Shown here piece after piece: positions 1 to 4,601 of a DNA stretch of 5,200 nt; position 1 is the first letter of the stretch, and every line of letters starts with the position of its first letter. The stretch is from Deltaproteobacteria bacterium (GTDB lineage Bacteria > Desulfobacterota > Syntrophobacteria > BM002). The translations under genes were made by a program, and so were the position numbers. Where the stretch lies: assembly GCA_017861095.1 (NCBI GenBank), contig JAGFXI010000178.1:1-5200 (forward strand). Reading direction: 5' to 3'. The notes below the pieces were generated by a model. That model had not been told where the DNA came from. It saw nothing but the letters and a program-made list of their open reading frames with translations, and did no database searches.

Positions 1-462
1 GAGAAGGCGCCGGTGCCGGAGGCGCAGTCACCCACCCTGAGTGAGTTGAGAGGCGCCTTTGTCACCCTCCACAAGGCCGGGAGACTGAGGGGTTGCATCG
101 GGCACATCCAGGCTCGGCAACCGCTGATCAAGACCGTGGCGGATATGGCGATTGCCGCGGCCTTTGACGATCCTCGCTTTCCACCACTCCGGGCCGAAGA
201 ACTCAAGGAGATCGACATCGAGATCTCGGTCCTGACCCCCCTCCGGCGGATCGCCGATGTGCGGGAGATCCAAGTTGGAACGCACGGCATCTACATCCGG
301 AAGGGAGGTTACTCAGGGCTGCTCCTGCCGCAGGTAGCGACCGAGTGGAAATGGGACCGAACCGCCTTTCTCGAACATACCTGCGAGAAGGCCCATCTGC
401 CGAAGGACGCCTGGCGGGATAAAGAGACGGAGATCTACATCTTTTCGGCTGATGTCTTCTGA
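1..462 (+). CDS. amrA: AMMECR1-domain protein (AmmeMemoRadiSam system protein A), 5'-truncated
   Basis: The reading frame is open from the first base of the window, so this is the C-terminal 153 residues of a gene that begins upstream. The GTG at position 13 is not convincing as a start because the family normally has about 40 more residues before this point. Counting from the first codon, the AMMECR1 hallmarks are FVTL followed by LRGCIG (about 29-34), DPRF (57-60), EISVLTP (74-80), LLLPQVA (107-113), the WDRTAFLEHTCEKA block and a terminal F. LRGCIG is the near-invariant core of AMMECR1. The biochemical role is unresolved; bacterial members co-occur with a Memo protein and a radical SAM enzyme. 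The radical SAM partner lies 81 bp downstream on the same strand, supporting one operon. The missing N-terminus could be a short domain or a fused Memo domain; the window cannot tell. Family call is confident, function is unknown. Confidence 0.9.
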   Translation, partial: EKAPVPEAQSPTLSELRGAFVTLHKAGRLRGCIGHIQARQPLIKTVADMAIAAAFDDPRFPPLRAEELKEIDIEISVLTPLRRIADVREIQVGTHGIYIRKGGYSGLLLPQVATEWKWDRTAFLEHTCEKAHLPKDAWRDKETEIYIFSADVF

Positions 463-527
463 GCGAGGGGCAATGGGGTGATGGAGCAGTGAAGTGATGG
501 ATAGAAAAAGGTTCCAAGGCTATCCAT

Positions 528-533
528 GGAGGA
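528..533 (+). promoter_or_regulatory. Ribosome-binding site deciding the radical SAM gene start
   Basis: GGAGGA lies 10 nt before the ATG at 544. The in-frame ATG at 526 overlaps this site and has only a weak AAGG upstream, so 544 is preferred. That choice also places the twin-arginine motif at residues 7-8, where a Tat signal usually has it. Confidence 0.6.
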
Positions 534-543
534 TGGCGTCCTC

Positions 544-1707
544 ATGGCTCGTGTACTCAACAGACGGGACTTCCTGAAGGTCTGCGGCCAGTCTGCTCTT
601 GTCTGCAGCAGCCTGGGCGCGCTGGTAGATCTGCTCGCCCCATCCCCGGCTCGGGCGCTCAACCTGCAGAAAGGCTACCTTGGCCGCAAGCCCTCGCCGT
701 TTTTCACCCGATTGCCCGGGAGCAACGTTCGGTGCGAACTCTGTCCCCGCCTCTGCGAGGTGAGTCCGGGTGAACGGGGACACTGCGGCGTTCGTGAGAA
801 TGTCGACGGCCGCTATTACTCGCTCGTCTATGGCAACCCCTGCGCCGTTCACGTGGATCCGGTGGAGAAAAAGCCTTTTTTCCACGTCCTCCCCGCCAGC
901 CGCTCCTTCTCCCTTGCCACAGCAGGGTGCAATCTCAACTGCAAGTTCTGTCAAAACTGGGAGATCTCCCAGACGAGGCCTGACGACACCCATAACTACC
1001 AGATGCCGCCCGAGGCGGTGGTCCAGCATGCTGTTGAGAACCAGTGTCAATCCATCGCCTCCACCTACGTGGAGCCCACCATCTTCATCGAATACATGCT
1101 CGACATCGGCCGACTCGCCCGGCAGCAGGGAATCCTCAAGGTCATGCACTCGAACGGCTTCGTCAACCCGGGGCCTCTGGACGAGCTCTGCAAGGTCCTC
1201 GACGGGGCCTGTATCGACCTCAAGGGTTTCAGCGAGGACTTCTACCGTGACCTTACCGGCGGCTCCCTTGCGCCGGTCCTCGACACCCTGAAGGGCCTCA
1301 AACGTCGGAGCGTTCATACCGAAATCGTGAACCTGGTGATACCAGGGAAGAACGACGATACCGAGCAGATCAGGGCGATGTGCCGGTGGATCAAGAGCGA
1401 ATTGGGGCCCGAGGTCCCGATCCATTTCACCCGATTCTACCCTCTCTACAAGCTGAAGAGCTTACCGCCGACCCCGGTGGCTACACTCGAGCAGGCAAGG
1501 AGGACGGCCCTCGACGAAGGTCTCCAGTTCGTTTACATCGGCAATGTCCCGGGGAGTGCGGGTGAGCATACCACCTGTCCGAAATGCGGTGCGATGCTCA
1601 TCCAGCGTCTTGGCTATCATGTGGAGTTGGTGAACCTCAAGGAGGGCCGTTGCCGCCAGTGCGGCAGAGTGATCCCCGGGATTTGGAAGTCGCCCCGGCC
1701 CATCTAG
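544..1707 (+). CDS. amrS: AmmeMemoRadiSam system radical SAM enzyme with twin-arginine signal
   Basis: This is a 387-residue radical SAM protein related to pyruvate formate-lyase activating enzymes. Residues are counted from ATG 544 (ATG 526 would add six). A CxLCPxxC...CGVR block comes first (Cys 64, 67, 71, 81). The radical SAM motif CNLNCKFC follows (Cys 129, 133, 136), binding the 4Fe-4S cluster that cleaves S-adenosylmethionine. Downstream is TYVEPTIFIEY, where I recall TYNEPT as the common family form. The C-terminus has a zinc-ribbon-like CPKCG...CRQCG (Cys 345, 348, 370, 373) and ends in IPGIW. The N-terminus reads NRRDFLKVCG, then a hydrophobic stretch and a possible AxA cleavage site near residue 38, which is a Tat-type signal. 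This is odd because radical SAM chemistry normally needs cytoplasmic reductants. The gene lies downstream of the AMMECR1 gene, probably in one operon. The substrate is unknown. The end converges on the next gene with 32 bp between. Confidence 0.92.
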   Translation: MARVLNRRDFLKVCGQSALVCSSLGALVDLLAPSPARALNLQKGYLGRKPSPFFTRLPGSNVRCELCPRLCEVSPGERGHCGVRENVDGRYYSLVYGNPCAVHVDPVEKKPFFHVLPASRSFSLATAGCNLNCKFCQNWEISQTRPDDTHNYQMPPEAVVQHAVENQCQSIASTYVEPTIFIEYMLDIGRLARQQGILKVMHSNGFVNPGPLDELCKVLDGACIDLKGFSEDFYRDLTGGSLAPVLDTLKGLKRRSVHTEIVNLVIPGKNDDTEQIRAMCRWIKSELGPEVPIHFTRFYPLYKLKSLPPTPVATLEQARRTALDEGLQFVYIGNVPGSAGEHTTCPKCGAMLIQRLGYHVELVNLKEGRCRQCGRVIPGIWKSPRPI

Positions 1708-1739
1708 CCCACGCAACTCGTGAGCCGTCCGGCTGAGGA

Positions 1740-2735
1740 TCAACGTCGATTGTCGATAGGGCGATGGTCCTGGAAGAAGGCGTCGGCGTGGGCGGCTGCC
1801 TCGGCAACGCTCTTGGCATTGTGAACCAGACGCCAGAGGGTGTGACCGAAGGCATAGTTCTGGGCAAAGTAGCCGACGAAATGCCGAAGGAGAGGCAACC
1901 GGAATTCAGCGGGCAGCGTCGTATCCAGGAGGGAGAGGAAGTCGCAGAAGACGCCCCGCGGATCGGGAGCAATTTGGATCGGTGCCTCCCCCCACAGCGA
2001 GGTGGCGACATCACGGAAGAGCCAGGGTTGCCTCACGGCGGCACGGCCTATCATGACCGCGTCGCACCCGGTCTGCCGGAACATCCGGGCGGCTCTCTCG
2101 GGGGAGTCCACGTCGCCGTTCCCGATCACGGGAATTCTGAGGAACGCCTTGGTTCGGGCAATGTACTCCCAGCGGGCCGGTCGCTTGAGTCGGTCCTCCT
2201 TGAGTCGAGGGTGTACCACCAAGGCATCCACACCGCTATCCTGAAGCATGCTGCAGAAGCCGCTGAAGCTATCCCAGTCCAGGTTCCAGCCCAGGCGGAC
2301 TTTAGCGAGCAGCGGAAGGTTTGTCTCTTGCCGGGCGCCCCTGATGATGGCCCTAGCCCGCGCCGGCTCCCTCATAAGGGCGATGCCCCCCCCGCGCTTG
2401 ATGATGAGCGCGGCGGTGCAGCCCATGTTGATATCGATGCCGTCGGCGCCGCAGGTATGTATGGTTGCGAGGGCCGGGGGCACCTCCTCCGGATGGGAGA
2501 CGAGGAGCTGGTAGATGATGGGGCGCTCCCCGGGCCCTCGCGCCAGCCACGACGATGAGGCGGGCGCCTCGAAGGGGAGTGACCGGGCACTTAGCATCTC
2601 GGTGTAGAAGAGGCCACAGCCTCCGAACTTGCCGACGAGCTGGCGAAGGGCGCTGTGGCTCAGGCCCGCCATGGGGGCGAGGACGAGAGGGGGGTCTACC
2701 CGAAGATCTCTGAGCTGCATGGGACCGATCGACAT
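1740..2735 (-). CDS. tRNA-dihydrouridine synthase family protein (divergent)
   Basis: This 331-residue protein has the FMN-dependent TIM-barrel layout of Dus enzymes, which reduce uridine to dihydrouridine in tRNA. Visible marks are LAPMAGLSHSALRQL (19-33, FMN-binding first strand), DGIDINMGC with the expected catalytic Cys106, GGGIALM (115-121), AKVRLGW (144-150; Lys145), VHPR (174-177; His175, Arg177), GNGDV (205-209) and CDAVMIGRAA..PWLFRD (224-242). Two features depart from the common pattern. The catalytic Cys is followed by Thr where most members have Pro (GCP), and the segment after VHPR is unusually basic (LKEDRLKRPARW). The ATG at 2735 is supported by AAGGA (2748-2744 on this strand) 8 nt upstream. 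It is transcribed against both neighbours, and a 180-bp palindromic element begins 18 bp upstream of the start codon. The call is secure at family level; DusA, DusB or DusC cannot be assigned. Confidence 0.88.
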   Translation of the reverse strand: MSIGPMQLRDLRVDPPLVLAPMAGLSHSALRQLVGKFGGCGLFYTEMLSARSLPFEAPASSSWLARGPGERPIIYQLLVSHPEEVPPALATIHTCGADGIDINMGCTAALIIKRGGGIALMREPARARAIIRGARQETNLPLLAKVRLGWNLDWDSFSGFCSMLQDSGVDALVVHPRLKEDRLKRPARWEYIARTKAFLRIPVIGNGDVDSPERAARMFRQTGCDAVMIGRAAVRQPWLFRDVATSLWGEAPIQIAPDPRGVFCDFLSLLDTTLPAEFRLPLLRHFVGYFAQNYAFGHTLWRLVHNAKSVAEAAAHADAFFQDHRPIDNRR

Positions 2736-2751
2736 AGACCGCTTCCTTACC

Positions 2752-2771
2752 TAGCCCGCATTATGCACGAG
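2752..2771 (+). repeat. Left terminal inverted repeat of the palindromic element, including the flanking TA
   Basis: Pairs with 2916-2935 at 19 of 20 positions. It contains ATTATG, which read on the minus strand is CATAAT, a 5/6 match to a -10 box pointing toward the dihydrouridine synthase gene about 25 bp away. Confidence 0.8.
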
Positions 2772-2933
2772 CCACCTGCTGCGACCGCGGATCTGGCCGT
2801 CCTTCCGGGCGTCCTCGGGTCTCGTACCTTGCGACGTACTAAACAAGTACGCCTCAGGTCCGAGCCCTTGCGGTTGCCCGGTGGCACGGCCATCTCCACG
2901 ATCTCGCGACGGCGTCTCGTGCATAATGCGGAC
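2754..2933. mobile_element. 180-bp palindromic MITE-like element
   Basis: The ends carry inverted repeats: GYCCGCATTATGCACGAG at 2754-2771 and its reverse complement at 2916-2933, with 16 bp perfect (2756-2771 versus 2916-2931). TA follows on both sides (2752-2753 and 2934-2935), as expected for a TA target duplication. Symmetry continues inward on the same axis near 2843: TGGCCGT 2794-2800 with ACGGCCA 2886-2892; CCGGGC 2805-2810 with GCCCGG 2876-2881; CTCGTACCT 2821-2829 with AGGTCCGAG 2856-2864 (one mismatch); CGTACT 2835-2840 with AGTACG 2846-2851 around an AAACA loop. No credible ORF or transposase lies inside, so it would be non-autonomous. TA flanks resemble IS630/Tc1-mariner-type insertions, but the family is inferred. 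A structured RNA or a bidirectional terminator is the alternative. Confidence 0.7.
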
Positions 2934-2935
2934 TA
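2916..2935 (-). repeat. Right terminal inverted repeat of the palindromic element, including the flanking TA
   Basis: Mirror copy of 2752-2771 with one mismatch (2932 against 2755). It contains CATAAT at 2922-2927, a -10-like hexamer pointing toward the hydrolase gene whose start codon is at 2984. No good -35 hexamer is visible 16-18 bp upstream of it. Confidence 0.8.
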
Positions 2936-2983
2936 TGAACGATTCCCAGTGTATGAGGGAACCGGGATGGAGTAAAGAGCACC

Positions 2984-3817
2984 GTGTGGCCGCTCGCACT
3001 CTTCCTTTTGACGTGGGTGTACCTGGTTGGCGTGACGTATGTGATCCTCTATTATGAATCGGCCAACGGTTCGCACTTAGAGACGCTTCGATCTCGCGGT
3101 CCCGTGTTCCTGCTCATGGTGAGAGGATTGGTCTCGACCCTTCTCAGCCATGTCCTTGTTGTGGCGGCGGCGATAACCGGACTGTACCGGAGGTTCTGGT
3201 ACCTGCCTGGAGACCCCGTCACCCGGCCACCCGTAATTTTCGTCCACGGACTTTACCACAACCGCACCGCGTGGTTCTTTTACCTCCGCTGGTTTCGCCG
3301 CTGGGGTTGGTGCCACCTGAAAGCGATCACCCTGAGGGGAAAGTTTCGCTCCGTGGCCGAGCACGCAGCGACGTTGGCCCGAGTGGTGGAAGAAGTTCTT
3401 CGGCAGACAGGGAGCGCGAGGGTGGATCTCGTGGGACACAGCATGGGAGGTTTGGTCATTCGCGCCTTCCTGGCCGAGGCTCCCAACCAAGGTGCAGTGC
3501 GCAGGGTGGTAACCCTAGGCACCCCCCACTCCGGCTCCAAGCTGGCCGTCTTTGCTGTGGGCAAGGCGCGGCGGGATCTCCTGCCGGGGAGCCCCCTTCT
3601 GGTCTCCCTCAACGCACAAGGCGTGCAGGCGCCTCGAGACGGCCACCTCTATGCGATCTATTCCATCGTCGACAACATGGTGCTCCCGTACGAATCGGCC
3701 AAGGCTGAGGGCGAGGGGGTGACAAGCCTGGAGACCGGCCCGGTCAATCACGTCGGTCTTCTCTTCAGCCGCGGCACGGCGGAGCTGGTGAGGAAGTGCC
3801 TGGACAGGGAGGGCTGA
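2984..3817 (+). CDS. Membrane-tethered alpha/beta-hydrolase, lipase-like
   Basis: This 277-residue protein has two predicted hydrophobic segments (about 3-24 and 41-67) followed by an alpha/beta-hydrolase domain. Catalytic marks are VIFVHGLYHN (84-93; HG oxyanion region), GHSMGG with nucleophile Ser153 (151-156), LGTPHSGS (178-185), a candidate acid Asp230 in SIVDNMVLP and a candidate His256 in NHVGLL. LGTPHSGS beside GHSMGG is typical of triacylglycerol lipase and PGAP1-like esterase families, which hydrolyse lipid or ester bonds; the substrate is unknown here. The GTG start has GGAG at 2969-2972, 11 nt upstream, which is a little far; an in-frame stop at 2954 limits any extension. Arginines after the second hydrophobic segment hint at a hairpin anchor with the catalytic domain on the cytoplasmic side, but this is weak. 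The zinc-ribbon gene follows 39 bp later on the same strand and may be co-transcribed. Confidence 0.85.
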   Translation: MWPLALFLLTWVYLVGVTYVILYYESANGSHLETLRSRGPVFLLMVRGLVSTLLSHVLVVAAAITGLYRRFWYLPGDPVTRPPVIFVHGLYHNRTAWFFYLRWFRRWGWCHLKAITLRGKFRSVAEHAATLARVVEEVLRQTGSARVDLVGHSMGGLVIRAFLAEAPNQGAVRRVVTLGTPHSGSKLAVFAVGKARRDLLPGSPLLVSLNAQGVQAPRDGHLYAIYSIVDNMVLPYESAKAEGEGVTSLETGPVNHVGLLFSRGTAELVRKCLDREG

Positions 3818-3856
3818 ACCTCAAGCCAGTGAAGAGGCGTTGGTGGGCAGAAGTCT

Positions 3857-4027
3857 ATGGATCGGTTCCAGTGTGAAGAGTGCGGCCAGTTCTTCTACTT
3901 TGACCTGAAGTTGGAGGGAATGGAAGCGGAGCCCGGCCAGAGACTCGCCCTCGCCTGCCCGCACTGTGAGCACAGATGGTCCTTCTTCCGACCGGACGAG
4001 ACCGACGGGATCAACGTCCTTCATTGA
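3857..4027 (+). CDS. Small zinc-ribbon protein, 56 residues
   Basis: The ORF begins MDRFQCEECGQFFYF and ends GINVLH. Two knuckles are present: CEEC (Cys 6 and 9) and CPHC (Cys 34 and 37), separated by 24 residues. This is the usual layout of a single zinc ribbon, so zinc binding is likely. The segment after the second knuckle is aromatic (HRWSFFRP), as in small ribbons that pair a Cys knuckle with an aromatic strand. No upstream Shine-Dalgarno is strong (GGTGGG around 3842-3847 is the best), so the start rests on how well the protein matches a complete ribbon. It lies 39 bp after the hydrolase gene and is probably read from the same transcript. It could be a nucleic-acid-binding or protein-binding adaptor; no specific function can be read from the sequence. 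Confidence 0.7.
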   Translation: MDRFQCEECGQFFYFDLKLEGMEAEPGQRLALACPHCEHRWSFFRPDETDGINVLH

Positions 4028-4113
4028 GCAAGATTACTGATCGAGGACGGGGTCGCAGTAGTTCCGGAGCGAAGAGAATTGAAGGGCTCGCGGGGAGACG
4101 GGGAACACGGGCT

Positions 4114-4299
4114 TCACGCCGCACGAAGTCGAGTGGAAAACCAGAGGACTTTCTCTTCCTGAACCTGGATCATGCCGTCCTGGAAAGCCCCCAGCTTCGC
4201 ACAATCCTCCATGCAGAGCTCGCGATCCTTGAAGCGCTGTGGGCAGGTGCGGCAGGGGCTTTCCATGGTCTTGATGATTAACCGCTCAGTCAGGTTCAT
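4114..4299 (-). CDS. Small Cys4 protein of unknown function, 61 residues
   Basis: The protein contains PCRTCPQRFKDRELC then MEDCAKLGAFQ: Cys 16, 19, 29 and 33 in a CxxC-x9-CxxxC arrangement that could hold one zinc ion or iron-sulfur cluster. The region after Cys33 looks helical (QDGMIQVQEEKVLWF). I do not recognise a named family. The coding call rests on three features: the ordered cysteines, a near-consensus ribosome-binding site (4315-4306) correctly spaced from ATG 4299, and a good sigma70 promoter upstream (4383-4356). A downstream in-frame Met at residue 12 is a weaker start because it lacks such a site. It is convergent with the zinc-ribbon gene (86 bp between stops, no clear terminator) and divergent from the adenine deaminase gene. 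The long plus-strand ORF across it (3976-4281) has no family resemblance and is taken as its shadow. Confidence 0.68.
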   Translation of the reverse strand: MNLTERLIIKTMESPCRTCPQRFKDRELCMEDCAKLGAFQDGMIQVQEEKVLWFSTRLRAA

Positions 4300-4305
4300 G
4301 GTGCG

Positions 4306-4315
4306 TCACCCCCTT
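4306..4315 (-). promoter_or_regulatory. Strong ribosome-binding site for the small Cys4 protein
   Basis: On the minus strand this reads AAGGGGGTGA, one base different from the full anti-16S complement AAGGAGGTGA. Nine bases separate its GGAGG-equivalent core from ATG 4299. This fixes the start and predicts high translation. Confidence 0.75.
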
Positions 4316-4355
4316 TCCGAGAGAGGGGTTGACCTCGCTTTCTCCACTCACGATT

Positions 4356-4383
4356 ATTTTAGCAGACATGGCGGGAGTGTCAA
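4356..4383 (-). promoter_or_regulatory. Sigma70-type promoter of the small Cys4 protein gene
   Basis: On the minus strand, a perfect TTGACA (-35, 4383-4378) is followed after 16 bp by TAAAAT (-10, 4361-4356, 5/6 match). Transcription would start near 4349, giving a leader of about 50 nt before ATG 4299. This is the best promoter match I can see in the window. Confidence 0.65.
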
Positions 4384-4394
4384 ATCAAACACTC
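4375..4394. promoter_or_regulatory. Inverted repeat overlapping the -35 box, possible operator
   Basis: GAGTGT at 4375-4380 pairs with ACACTC at 4389-4394 across 8 nt, and it overlaps the -35 element of the minus-strand promoter. A dimeric regulator could bind here, but 6-bp arms are short enough to occur by chance. Confidence 0.3.
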
Positions 4395-4435
4395 GACTCC
4401 AGCCCGTTTCTCCGCGCGATGACGTGGCGCCGCCG

Positions 4436-4464
4436 TTGTCGGGGCTTGGTCGCTCTGTTATAGT
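4436..4464 (+). promoter_or_regulatory. Candidate sigma70 promoter of the adenine deaminase gene
   Basis: TTGTCG (4436-4441, 4/6) and TATAGT (4459-4464, 5/6) are separated by 17 bp. The predicted start near 4471 gives a leader of about 130 nt before ATG 4602. This leader contains a 14-bp GC palindrome (4556-4569) and a 9-bp direct repeat GCCGGATGG (4513-4521, 4565-4573). It does not show purine-riboswitch conserved core sequences. Confidence 0.45.
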
Positions 4465-4592
4465 GCGCGGGTCTTCCGGGTGGAACGGGCCTCCTCATCT
4501 CGGTCGGCCGGAGCCGGATGGCAAGCGAGGGGGGCGGCGTGGCGGCTGAGGTGTACCGGCCCGGGCCGGATGGAGGAGAGAGCCTCGGCAAA

Positions 4593-4597
4593 GGGAG
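4593..4597 (+). promoter_or_regulatory. Ribosome-binding site of the adenine deaminase gene
   Basis: GGGAG ends 4 nt before ATG 4602, which is slightly close but usable. It favours 4602 over the upstream in-frame ATG at 4518, which has no purine-rich site before it. Confidence 0.5.
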
Positions 4598-4601
4598 AAT
4601 C

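Larger units (their letters stand above)
4300..4601. other. Divergent intergenic control region
   Basis: This 302-bp stretch separates the minus-strand Cys4 gene from the plus-strand adenine deaminase gene. It holds two divergent candidate promoters, a short inverted repeat and a GC-rich leader for the deaminase gene. An in-frame ATG at 4518 would extend the deaminase by 28 residues (first residues MASEGGG), but it lacks a ribosome-binding site and the added residues are low complexity. I therefore treat this stretch as non-coding. Confidence 0.6.

Noticed and set aside
470..505. Repetitive-looking GTGATGG/AGTGATGG stretch between the AMMECR1 and radical SAM genes
   Set aside because: Two short similar words only; too little to call a repeat or regulatory site.
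520..1425. 301-residue minus-strand ORF
   Set aside because: It lies fully inside the radical SAM gene, which has complete family motifs. The reverse ORF shows no recognisable domain and reflects GC-rich codon bias.
1723..1734. AGCCGTCCGGCT stem as a terminator between the convergent genes
   Set aside because: A loop of 2-4 nt, a short stem and no T-run on either side; not a credible intrinsic terminator.
1764..2558. 264-residue plus-strand ORF
   Set aside because: Antisense to the dihydrouridine synthase gene, with no domain features; a shadow ORF.
2655..2975. 106-residue plus-strand ORF across the palindromic element
   Set aside because: It runs through the start of the synthase gene and through the palindrome, and its protein is low in recognisable features.
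4028..4113. Possible bidirectional terminator between the zinc-ribbon and Cys4 genes
   Set aside because: I found no stable stem followed by a T-run on either strand.
3976..4281. 101-residue plus-strand ORF
   Set aside because: It overlaps the zinc-ribbon gene in another frame and the minus-strand Cys4 gene, both of which have ordered cysteines. This ORF has neither motifs nor a good ribosome-binding site.
4329..4357. Plus-strand TTGACC-17-GATTAT promoter-like pair
   Set aside because: The -10 match is only 4/6, it lies within the minus-strand promoter, and it would give a leader of more than 230 nt. The pair at 4436-4464 is a better candidate for the deaminase gene.
4471..4601. Purine riboswitch upstream of adenine deaminase
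   Set aside because: Expected from the gene's role, but the conserved junction and loop sequences of purine riboswitches are absent.
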